From contig JALEMS010000066.1 in assembly GCA_022768185.1 (NCBI GenBank), positions 1 through 39,811 on the forward strand: a stretch of 39,811 nucleotides of DNA. The letters run 5' to 3'. The notes below the pieces were generated by a model. That model did not search any database, had not been told where the DNA came from, and saw only the letters and a list, made by a program, of their open reading frames with translations. Position numbers and translations under genes: made by a program. This document shows positions 33,464-39,811 of the stretch, in pieces; position 1 is the first letter of the stretch, and each line of letters starts with the position of its first letter. The DNA comes from Clostridiales bacterium. Its GTDB lineage: Bacteria > Bacillota > Clostridia > Oscillospirales > Oscillospiraceae.

Positions 33464-35328
33464 GCGCGGCTCTCCATATAAATCATCAGCGCCGTGAGAT
33501 CGGCGGGGGAAACGCCGGAGATGCGGCTGGCCTGCCCGAAGCTTTCCGGACGGATGCGCGCCAGCTTCTGTCGTGCTTCGAGCCGCAGCCCGTCGATGGA
33601 CGTATAGTCGAGATCTGCCGGCAGCGGACGGGACTCCATGCGCGTGAACTCCTCGATCTGCCGCAGCTGGTGGCGGATGTAGCCCTCATACTGCAGGGAA
33701 ATCTCCACCTGTTCGGCGACGGCGCGGGGCAGCGCCGGACGCGCCGGGTCGAAGGGGGCGAGATCTTCATAGTGCAGCTGCGGGCGGCGCAACAGATTCG
33801 CCAGACTCACGCCGGACTTGGCCGGGCTGGTTCCGTGCGCCGTGAGCAGCGCCTCCAGTTCCGGGGTGGGGGGCAGAAAGGTGGTTTCCAGCCGGCGCAA
33901 CTCCGCGTCGACCGCGGCATATTTTTGCTGCACGGCGGCATACTGCGCCTCGCTTACCAGCCCGATGCGGCGGCCGATGTGGCTCAGACGCCGGTCTGCG
34001 TTGTCCTGCCGGTTGAGCAGGCGGTATTCGGAGCGAGAGGTCATCATGCGGTACGGCTCGTCGGTGCCTTTGGTGACCAGATCGTCGATGAGCGTGCCGA
34101 TGTAGCCGTCGGAGCGGCGCAGGACGAGCGGCTCCTCACCCTTACACCAGAGCGCGGCGTTCACGCCGGCGACAAAGCCCTGCACGGCGGCCTCCTCATA
34201 GCCGGAGGAGCCGTTGAACTGCCCGGCGCCGTACAGACCGGCGATCTTCTTGCAGGCGAGGGTGGGGCGCAGCTCGGTCGGGTCGATGCAGTCGTATTCG
34301 ATGGCGTAGGCCGGTCGGGTCATCTCCGCATGCTCGAGGCCCGGCAGGGTGTGCAGCATTTCGATCTGCACGTCCTCGGGCAGCGAGGAGGAAAAGCCCT
34401 GAATATAAAGCTCCTCGGTATCCAGTCCCATCGGCTCAATGAACAGCTGATGGCGCGGTTTGTCCGGGAAGGTCATGATTTTCGTTTCAATGGAGGGACA
34501 GTAGCGCGGGCCGACGCCCTCGATCACCCCGGAATAGATGGGGCTGCGGCTGAGGTTGGCGCGGATGATCTCATGCGTGCGCGCATTGGTCCATGTCAGA
34601 TAGCACACGGCGCGGTTTTCCGGCGCATGCGTCGTAGAAAAGGAAAACGGCTCTGCCTGCTCGTCGCCGGGCTGCAGCTCCATTTTGGAAAAGTCTGCGC
34701 TGCGGCGGTTGACACGCGGCGGCGTACCGGTTTTAAAGCGGCGCATGGACAGCCCGAGACCGGCCAGCACCTCGCCCAGCGACATGGCCGGAGCCAGTCC
34801 GTCCGGTCCGGAGTCGCGCAGGTATTCGCCGATGATGACGCGGCCGCGCAGGTAGGTGCCTGTGGCCAGCACGACGGCGCGGCAGGCGTATCGCGCGCCG
34901 GTGCTTGTGGTGACGGAGACGACATGCCCGTCCTTCACGCCGAGGTCGACCACCTCAGCCTGCTTGAGGCGCAGATTCTCCTGCAGTTCAAGCGTGTGCT
35001 TCATGATCTGCTGGTAGCGCCGGCGATCGGCCTGGGCGCGCAGGGAATAGACGGCGGGGCCTTTGCCGCGGTTGAGCATGCGGTATTGGATGCATGCACG
35101 GTCGGCCGCACGGGCCATTTCGCCGCCGAGCGCGTCCAGCTCGCGCACGAGCTGCCCCTTGCCGGTGCCGCCGATGGCGGGGTTGCACGGCATGTTGCCC
35201 ACGCTGTCGAGGTTGATGGTAAAGCAGATGGTGTCCAGGCCGAGCCGGGCGGCGGCCAGCGCCGCCTCAATGCCGGCGTGGCCCGCGCCGACGACGGCGA
35301 CGTCACAGGTTCCAGCGTCAAAGATCAT
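33460..35328 (-). CDS. mnmG: tRNA uridine 5-carboxymethylaminomethyl modification enzyme
   Basis: MnmG (GidA) works with MnmE to modify carbon 5 of wobble uridine, using FAD and NADH. The 622-residue protein has the N-terminal dinucleotide-binding [19 protein letters not shown] at residues 12-30, MPCNPAIGG with the conserved Cys, and the C-terminal helical domain that binds MnmE. GAGGAA precedes ATG 35328. mnmE is not in the window. mnmA follows with an ATGA overlap, linking carbon-5 and thio modification of the same base. Confidence 0.97.
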   Translation of the reverse strand: MIFDAGTCDVAVVGAGHAGIEAALAAARLGLDTICFTINLDSVGNMPCNPAIGGTGKGQLVRELDALGGEMARAADRACIQYRMLNRGKGPAVYSLRAQADRRRYQQIMKHTLELQENLRLKQAEVVDLGVKDGHVVSVTTSTGARYACRAVVLATGTYLRGRVIIGEYLRDSGPDGLAPAMSLGEVLAGLGLSMRRFKTGTPPRVNRRSADFSKMELQPGDEQAEPFSFSTTHAPENRAVCYLTWTNARTHEIIRANLSRSPIYSGVIEGVGPRYCPSIETKIMTFPDKPRHQLFIEPMGLDTEELYIQGFSSSLPEDVQIEMLHTLPGLEHAEMTRPAYAIEYDCIDPTELRPTLACKKIAGLYGAGQFNGSSGYEEAAVQGFVAGVNAALWCKGEEPLVLRRSDGYIGTLIDDLVTKGTDEPYRMMTSRSEYRLLNRQDNADRRLSHIGRRIGLVSEAQYAAVQQKYAAVDAELRRLETTFLPPTPELEALLTAHGTSPAKSGVSLANLLRRPQLHYEDLAPFDPARPALPRAVAEQVEISLQYEGYIRHQLRQIEEFTRMESRPLPADLDYTSIDGLRLEARQKLARIRPESFGQASRISGVSPADLTALMIYMESRA

Positions 35329-35405
35329 GTTCGTTCCTCAGGCTTGCCAAAAATTGCCGCTTGGCCGCAGCATCGTGTGCATGCGGGCAAACAGCCTGTT
35401 TTTAT

Positions 35406-35434
35406 ACTATAAAATATCTGCCCGGAAATTGCAA
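35406..35434 (-). promoter_or_regulatory. Promoter of mnmG-mnmA
   Basis: On the minus strand TTGCAA (35429-35434) and TATAGT (35406-35411) are separated by 17 bases. Confidence 0.75.
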
Positions 35435-35543
35435 GAGGCTGCACGCATCCGGCTGGGGGAGCGCGTCGGGAGCGGTGGAAACCGGGCGAAACAGGCGGGA
35501 AACTGCTTGTGCGGTTTTTGCACAAGAAGGTCGAAAAAATCTG

Positions 35544-35571
35544 TTGATTTATCTCGCTAATGTGATATAAT
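35544..35571 (+). promoter_or_regulatory. Promoter of the second amino-acid ABC operon
   Basis: TTGATT (35544-35549) and TATAAT (35566-35571) have a 16-base spacer, with TGA forming an extended -10. The 110 bases between this and the divergent mnmG promoter show no clear operator. Confidence 0.85.
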
Positions 35572-35619
35572 CGACCTCACAAAACGCGATTACAAAAACG
35601 CCTTTGGAGGACGAAAGAA

Positions 35620-36453
35620 ATGAAACGCTTTACCAAAGCTCTTGCACTGCTTCTTGCGCTGGCGCTCTGCGCCGGCCTGTGTGCCTGCGGCACGACCGCT
35701 CCGACCGATCCCAAGGAACCGGCAGAACCCTCCGAGCCTGCGGACGCCAAGACCTTTACCGTCGGCTTTGACGCGGAATTCCCCCCGTTCGGCTTCATTG
35801 ATGAAAACGGCGGTTACGACGGCTTCGACTTGGCGCTGGCTCAGGAGGTCTGCAACCGTCTGGGCTGGACCTTTGTTGCACAGCCCATCGCATGGGACGC
35901 CAAGGACGCCGAGCTTGCTGCCGGCAACATCGACTGCATCTGGAACGGCTTTACCTATCAGGGCCGCGAAGACAACTACACCTGGAGCGACGCCTACTAT
36001 GACAACAGCATCGTGATGGTCGTCCGTGCCGACAGCGGCATCGCCTCTCTGGCCGACCTTGCCGGCAAGAATGTCATTGTTCAGGCCGACTCCTCGGCGC
36101 TCAACGCCCTCGAAAACGATGAGACGGGCCTGACCGAGAGCTTCGCCCAGCTGCTCGAGTGCGCCGACTACAACAGCGCCTTCATGGAGCTGGAGATGGG
36201 GACTGCAGACGCGGTTGCCGTTGACGTCGGCGTAGCCGCCTACAACATGAAGGATCGCACCGATTTTGTGATTCTTGACGAGCCCATTTCCTCCGAGACC
36301 TACGCCGTCGGCTTCCTCAAGGGCAACGACGAGCTGGCTGCTGCTGTCAACGAGCAGCTCAAGGCCATGGCCGAGGATGGCACCATGAGCAAGATCGCAG
36401 AGAACTATGTCGACTACGGTCTCGTTACCGAGAGCCTGTGCATGGTCGGCTGA
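35620..36453 (+). CDS. Polar amino-acid ABC transporter substrate-binding lipoprotein
   Basis: A 277-residue SBP_bac_3 protein with lipobox LCAC (Cys23) and a Pro/Glu-rich linker. The mature part begins TVGFDAEFPPFGFIDENG, has GFDLALAQEVC, and the closing C-terminal lobe helix EQLKAMAEDGTMSKIAENY. Canonical lobe order is intact. The ligand is probably a polar amino acid but cannot be fixed. GGAGGA precedes ATG 35620. It is the first gene, and a hairpin separates it from the permease gene, as is common for highly made binding proteins. Confidence 0.92.
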   Translation: MKRFTKALALLLALALCAGLCACGTTAPTDPKEPAEPSEPADAKTFTVGFDAEFPPFGFIDENGGYDGFDLALAQEVCNRLGWTFVAQPIAWDAKDAELAAGNIDCIWNGFTYQGREDNYTWSDAYYDNSIVMVVRADSGIASLADLAGKNVIVQADSSALNALENDETGLTESFAQLLECADYNSAFMELEMGTADAVAVDVGVAAYNMKDRTDFVILDEPISSETYAVGFLKGNDELAAAVNEQLKAMAEDGTMSKIAENYVDYGLVTESLCMVG

Positions 36454-36491
36454 GCAAAATCATCTGACTGACCGGATCACACGCATCCTGC

Positions 36492-36514
36492 GGCGGGGGC
36501 CTGAGGCCCCCGCC
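36492..36514 (+). repeat. Intercistronic GC hairpin
   Basis: GGCGGGGGCC and GGCCCCCGCC form a perfect 10-base-pair stem with a three-base loop. No T-run follows. It probably stabilises the upstream binding-protein mRNA or lowers expression of the permease and ATPase. Confidence 0.75.
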
Positions 36515-36543
36515 ATTGGACTGCAATAAGGAGAACAACGCCA

Positions 36544-37194
36544 ATGACGCTGCAGACCATGATCCAGATCCTTGCCGGGGGTCTGTGCAAGTCCATCCTG
36601 ATTTTCGTACTGACACTGGTCGGATCCATGCCTCTGGGTCTGCTGGTTGCATTCGGACGCATGTCCAAATTCAAGCCGCTGAGCCTGTTCATCAAGCTGT
36701 ATATCTCCATCATGAGGGGCACGCCCCTTATGCTGCAGCTGATGGTCGTATTTTTCTGTCCGTATTATCTGTTTGGTATCCGCACGGGTACGCATTACCG
36801 GCTGGTGGCCGTCATCATCGGCTTTGTCATCAACTATGCGGCCTATTTTGCGGAGATTTACCGCGGCGGCATCGAGGCCATCCCCATGGGACAGTATGAG
36901 GCGGCGCAGGTGCTGGGCTATTCGCGCGCACGCACGTTCTTCACGATCGTGCTGCCGCAGGTGTTCAAGAACATTCTGCCGGCCATCACCAACGAGTTGA
37001 TTACGCTGGTGAAGGATACGTCGCTCGCCTTTGCCATCTCGTATTCCGAGATGTTTACCCTTGCCAAGAAGATCGCCTCGTCGCAGAGCACGCTGATGCC
37101 TTTTGTCGTAGCCGGCGTCTTCTATTATGTGTTCAACTTCGTCGTGGCCTTCGGCATGGAGCGCTGCGAAAAGAAGATGGCGTATTATCGCTGA
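36544..37194 (+). CDS. Polar amino-acid ABC transporter permease
   Basis: A 216-residue permease with about five spans. MRGTPLMLQLMVVFF at about residues 58-72 is the amino-acid permease signature, and the EAA loop YEAAQVLGYSRARTFFTIVLP lies near residues 118-137 (cited in part). Only one permease is encoded, so it should act as a homodimer, unlike the two-permease importer at 16-17.7 kb. AAGGAGA precedes ATG 36544. The ATPase begins 14 bases later. Confidence 0.92.
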   Translation: MTLQTMIQILAGGLCKSILIFVLTLVGSMPLGLLVAFGRMSKFKPLSLFIKLYISIMRGTPLMLQLMVVFFCPYYLFGIRTGTHYRLVAVIIGFVINYAAYFAEIYRGGIEAIPMGQYEAAQVLGYSRARTFFTIVLPQVFKNILPAITNELITLVKDTSLAFAISYSEMFTLAKKIASSQSTLMPFVVAGVFYYVFNFVVAFGMERCEKKMAYYR

Positions 37195-37208
37195 AGGAGG
37201 AGCAGAGC

Positions 37209-37973
37209 ATGAAGCTTCTGGAAATGAATGGCATTCAGAAAGCCTTCGGCGAGCTGGAGGTGCTCAAAGACATCTCTCTGTCGGTGAGCACGGGCGAGGT
37301 GGTGGCAATCATCGGCCCGTCCGGCTCCGGCAAGAGCACCTTTCTGCGCTGCGCCACGCTGCTGGAGACCATCGACGGAGGCAGCATCACCTATCTCGAT
37401 CAGAAAACCGCCTGGACCGAAAACGGTATCGTCCGCTATGCCGACGCGCAGGCGCTGCGCAAGATCCGTGGCTATTTCGGCCTGGTATTTCAGAATTTCA
37501 ACCTGTTTCCGCATTTTTCCGTGCTGCGCAACCTGACAGACGCGCCGGTCAGCGTGCAGAAGCGCGACCGCGCCGAGGTGACAGAGCTGGCAATGGGCCT
37601 GCTCAAGCGCATGGGTCTCGAGGGTAAGGAGCACGCCTATCCCTATCAGCTCTCCGGCGGACAGCAGCAGCGCGTCGCCATCGCCCGCGCGCTGGCGCTG
37701 CGCCCGGAGATCCTGTTCTTTGACGAGCCGACCAGCGCGCTCGACCCGGAGCTGACGGGCGAGGTGCTCAAGGTCATCCGCAGTCTGGCTGAGGAGCACA
37801 TGACCATGGTCATCGTCACGCATGAGATGGCCTTTGCCCGGGCTGTGGCAGACCGCGTCGTCTTCATGGACGGCGGCGTCATCGTCGAGCAGGGTGCGCC
37901 GGAGCAGGTTCTGGGCAATCCCACCCAGGAACGTACCCGCCGCTTCCTGGAGCGCTATTCCGAGCAGCCTTGA
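37209..37973 (+). CDS. Polar amino-acid ABC transporter ATPase
   Basis: A 254-residue GlnQ/HisP-type ATPase. Walker A is GPSGSGKST, signature LSGGQQQR, Walker B and D-loop FFDEPTSALDPE, H-loop VTHEM. Between Walker A and the Q-loop it has an insertion containing LDQKTAWTENG, as in HisP-like members. AAGGAGG precedes ATG 37209. It is the last gene before the strong terminator at 38042. Confidence 0.94.
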   Translation: MKLLEMNGIQKAFGELEVLKDISLSVSTGEVVAIIGPSGSGKSTFLRCATLLETIDGGSITYLDQKTAWTENGIVRYADAQALRKIRGYFGLVFQNFNLFPHFSVLRNLTDAPVSVQKRDRAEVTELAMGLLKRMGLEGKEHAYPYQLSGGQQQRVAIARALALRPEILFFDEPTSALDPELTGEVLKVIRSLAEEHMTMVIVTHEMAFARAVADRVVFMDGGVIVEQGAPEQVLGNPTQERTRRFLERYSEQP

Positions 37974-38015
37974 CGCGAGCCCGACGGCGTTCCTCGCAAA
38001 AAATCGGATTGCCCC

Positions 38016-38044
38016 TTGATTTTACCGCAGGGGTTGTTTACAAT
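38016..38044 (+). promoter_or_regulatory. Promoter of the permuted binding-protein gene
   Basis: TTGATT (38016-38021) and TACAAT (38039-38044) with a 17-base spacer. The -10 overlaps the 5' arm of the preceding operon's terminator; a start near 38051 would omit most of that arm. Confidence 0.65.
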
Positions 38045-38076
38045 AATGTCCGTCCGGAGGACGGACATTATTTTTT
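38042..38076 (+). terminator. Terminator of the second amino-acid ABC operon
   Basis: A perfect 14-base-pair stem (38042-38055 with 38059-38072) with loop GGA runs into TTTTTT. Confidence 0.93.
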
Positions 38077-38109
38077 GCTTGAATTCTGCGCTTTTTCGGA
38101 GGGCATGGG

Positions 38110-38895
38110 ATGAAATTTCTGAAACGAGCGGCTGCGCTGGCTTTGGCCTGTGTGCTGGCAGTTGGCGCGGCTGCCTGCAGCACCGCGTCCGGCACGTACC
38201 GGACGATCCGGACACTGGAGACCGGCGCGCTGGCGCGCGGCTACCGGACGGACGATGTCTGCGCTGTGTATGTGGAGGCGGCGCTGCGCGAGCTGGCTGC
38301 CGGCAACACCATTCATTCGCTGGCAGTGAAGTGGTTCGGCGAGGACGCAGTGAGTTTTGAGGGAGAGGACGGCGCAGTGGAGGCGCTGGGCCTCATCCCG
38401 AAGCGGGAGCTGATCGTCGGCATTGATCCGACGGCCTATCCGCTCAGCTACGCCGTCGGAAAGGGGTACAGCGGCTTTGACGTCGAGCTGGCCAAGCTGG
38501 TGGGCGATCTGCTCGGGTGGGAGGTGCGCTATCAGCCGATCGACCCGGGCGACGTGTATATTGAGTTGTCCTCGGGCAACATCGACTGTGCCTGGGGCGG
38601 CCTGCGGCTCGATCCGGAGGAGAAAAAATTCATGGTGACGGCCAGCTACATGCAGGACGACATCGTTCTCGTTTCCCGCGCCAGCACAAAATACCGCACC
38701 GTCGGTCGTCTGGCGGACGCCAAGGTGCTGGGCCTGGACAATGCGGCCTTCCACAACGCGGTGGACACGGCGCTGCCGGAGCTGAATGTCACCTGGGTGG
38801 ACGACGGCAATGCGCGCGATCTCTTTTCCTCGTTGGACCAGGGAGACGCTGCAGCGCTCGTGACCAGTTCAAGTGCGCTGCTATGCTTTGAATAA
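38110..38895 (+). CDS. Lipoprotein of the SBP_bac_3 type with permuted segment order
   Basis: A 261-residue protein with a signal peptide ending at Cys23 (GAAAC, a slightly weak lipobox). Residues about 30-77 (YVEAALRELAAGNTIHSLA, then VKWFG) look like the C-terminal end of a solute-binding protein. Residues about 98-261 start with the normal N-terminus (ELIVGIDPTAYPLSYAVGKG, GFDVELAKLVGDLLGW) and stop after the second-lobe DAAALVTSSSALL, where a normal protein would cross back. The order therefore suggests circular permutation. A downstream ABC is lacking; it may serve the importer just upstream or sense a ligand. AGGGCATGGG is only a weak ribosome site before ATG 38110. Confidence 0.82.
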   Translation: MKFLKRAAALALACVLAVGAAACSTASGTYRTIRTLETGALARGYRTDDVCAVYVEAALRELAAGNTIHSLAVKWFGEDAVSFEGEDGAVEALGLIPKRELIVGIDPTAYPLSYAVGKGYSGFDVELAKLVGDLLGWEVRYQPIDPGDVYIELSSGNIDCAWGGLRLDPEEKKFMVTASYMQDDIVLVSRASTKYRTVGRLADAKVLGLDNAAFHNAVDTALPELNVTWVDDGNARDLFSSLDQGDAAALVTSSSALLCFE

Positions 38896-38927
38896 GCCGG
38901 CGGCAGCCGCAGCAGGTTTGCACAATC

Positions 38928-38969
38928 AGCAGAGAAGGACAAGCCCGCGCGGGCTTGTCCTTCTCTGCT
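38928..38969. terminator. Perfect 42-bp palindrome, bidirectional terminator
   Basis: Two 21-base arms meet at 38948/38949 without interruption (core AAGCCCGCGCGGGCTT). It lies between convergent genes and touches the stop codon of the PepSY gene. T-runs are short, so termination would rest on the very stable stem. Confidence 0.8.
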
Positions 38970-39811
38970 TTATGCGATTTTGTCTGCGGCTTCCAGGTTC
39001 CGGCTCTGTTCGGGTTCGGGCACGCGGGAGACTTCCGGCCGGATGATTGCTTCGCTGCTGCCTCCGATGATCTCACCGGTTTCCGCGTCAATTTTATAAT
39101 CGTATCGGAATTGTTGGGTGTAGAATTCCAGCAGCCAGCAGGGCTGTCCCTGATTGCGGTTCAGCTCCGTCTTCGTGAAGACGACCTTCTGCGCCGCTGC
39201 GTCAAGGCCCGCGTGCTGCATTGCGATCCGCTTTGCATCCTCCAGAGAGAGAAGTTCCTGCACACCGATCTGCTCCTGCGTTTTTTCGAGCACAATACCC
39301 AGTACGGCGTCGATGCGGTAGAACCAACGTGTCTGCGTATCTGCAAAGATGAGGCGGTAATACGGGGTTTTGATGCCGCCATCCACCAGTGTCTCTTCGG
39401 AAAACGTCACCTTTTCGGTACAGCCGGCGTCGTCGATGGCAATTCGCTTGGCTTCAGCCAGAAGGATGTACTGCCGGCTCTCGAGGACGCCGCCGGTCTT
39501 TGCGTCGATCACGTAACGATACTGATACTTGGCGGTATAGAATTCCAGCAGCCAGCAGGCTCCCTCTGTGCCTTTGATCTGTTCGGCCTTTGTGAAGATG
39601 ACCTTCTGCTCCATGCCGAGCCCGGCGTCAGCCAGCGCAATCTGCTTTGCCTTTTCAAGGGGGATCATTTCCTCCAACTCTGTCGTTGCTGCGGAAACGA
39701 CGGCGGATTCCTGCTGCAACGCCAGCAGCACATCCAGCGGCAGCTGGGCAAGCTCCTCTTTGGAGAAGTCGGTTTTTTCGGCAGCGGCAAGGATACAGTC
39801 TGCTTTCCCGG
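38970..39811 (-). CDS. Multi-PepSY domain protein (5' end beyond window)
   Basis: The frame stays open to the right edge, so the start is outside; 280 residues are visible. Three similar units follow each other, each with a helix of the type LEKAKQIALADAG, LAEAKRIAIDDAG or LEDAKRIAMQHAG, then strands such as WLLEFYTAKYQYRYVIDAKTG. These match PepSY domains, which occur in secreted or membrane proteins and may inhibit peptidases or sense the envelope. The visible N-terminal part, with KTDFSKEELAQLPLD, looks cytoplasmic; a membrane helix is not seen. Order suggests duplication of one unit. Confidence 0.85.
   Translation of the reverse strand, partial: GKADCILAAAEKTDFSKEELAQLPLDVLLALQQESAVVSAATTELEEMIPLEKAKQIALADAGLGMEQKVIFTKAEQIKGTEGACWLLEFYTAKYQYRYVIDAKTGGVLESRQYILLAEAKRIAIDDAGCTEKVTFSEETLVDGGIKTPYYRLIFADTQTRWFYRIDAVLGIVLEKTQEQIGVQELLSLEDAKRIAMQHAGLDAAAQKVVFTKTELNRNQGQPCWLLEFYTQQFRYDYKIDAETGEIIGGSSEAIIRPEVSRVPEPEQSRNLEAADKIA

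Noticed and set aside
33670-35412. Plus-strand frame of 580 codons
   Set aside because: Antisense to mnmG, which has all its conserved motifs; the shadow has none.

Overview
The window looks like chromosome of a GC-rich Bacillota, most likely class Clostridia near the Oscillospiraceae. Support: consensus TTGACA/TATAAT promoters with 17-base spacers, purine-rich Shine-Dalgarno sites, a T-box leader, an S-layer-homology protein, Clostridia-type proteins (DUF1385, DUF4317) and many lipoboxes. The family is inferred from gene content; no database was searched. No phage, insertion sequence, CRISPR array or rRNA was seen.

Layout. 0.1-5.9 kb: tRNA-Leu(CAA) on the minus strand, then a tight plus-strand run: DUF1385 membrane protein, prmC, recA, recX, rimO, pgsA. 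5.9-8.4 kb: cysteine T-box with cysE-cysS. 8.4-10.8 kb: minus-strand M56 sensor protease with a BlaI-type repressor and two operator dyads. 10.9-12.9 kb: a Wzy/O-antigen-ligase-like membrane protein and an ECF transporter S component. 13.0-15.9 kb: a lipoprotein, a lipid-anchored VanX-like D-Ala-D-Ala dipeptidase and a DUF4317 protein. 16.0-19.6 kb: a cysteine-type ABC importer (two permeases, ATPase, binding protein) behind a leader peptide with tandem Cys codons and an apparent attenuator. 19.7-23.6 kb: an accessory-looking patch with a SWIM-finger protein, a membrane-anchored XRE regulator with a small membrane partner, about 0.8 kb of apparently non-coding DNA, and small unknown genes. 23.6-27.2 kb: an HD-domain protein, an SLH/SH3/SGNH surface hydrolase, and lysA. 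27.3-32.3 kb (minus): an HtrA-type protease and a GntR/ATPase/permease operon. 32.4-35.3 kb (minus): mnmG-mnmA. 35.5-38.9 kb: a polar amino-acid importer followed by an orphan binding protein whose parts are in permuted order. The right edge cuts a multi-PepSY protein.

How the parts work together. Two cysteine supply systems appear to be sensed at the RNA level in different ways. A T-box reads tRNA-Cys charging for synthesis and charging (cysE-cysS), and a proposed ribosome-stalling attenuator reads Cys codon translation for uptake. Several genes concern the envelope: VanX-like dipeptidase, SLH-SGNH hydrolase, HtrA, M56/BlaI pair, Wzy-like protein, and LysA supplying lysine from diaminopimelate.

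The best candidates for something undescribed are the Cys-Cys leader/attenuator (about 16.06-16.31 kb) and the apparently circularly permuted solute-binding protein (38.11-38.90 kb).
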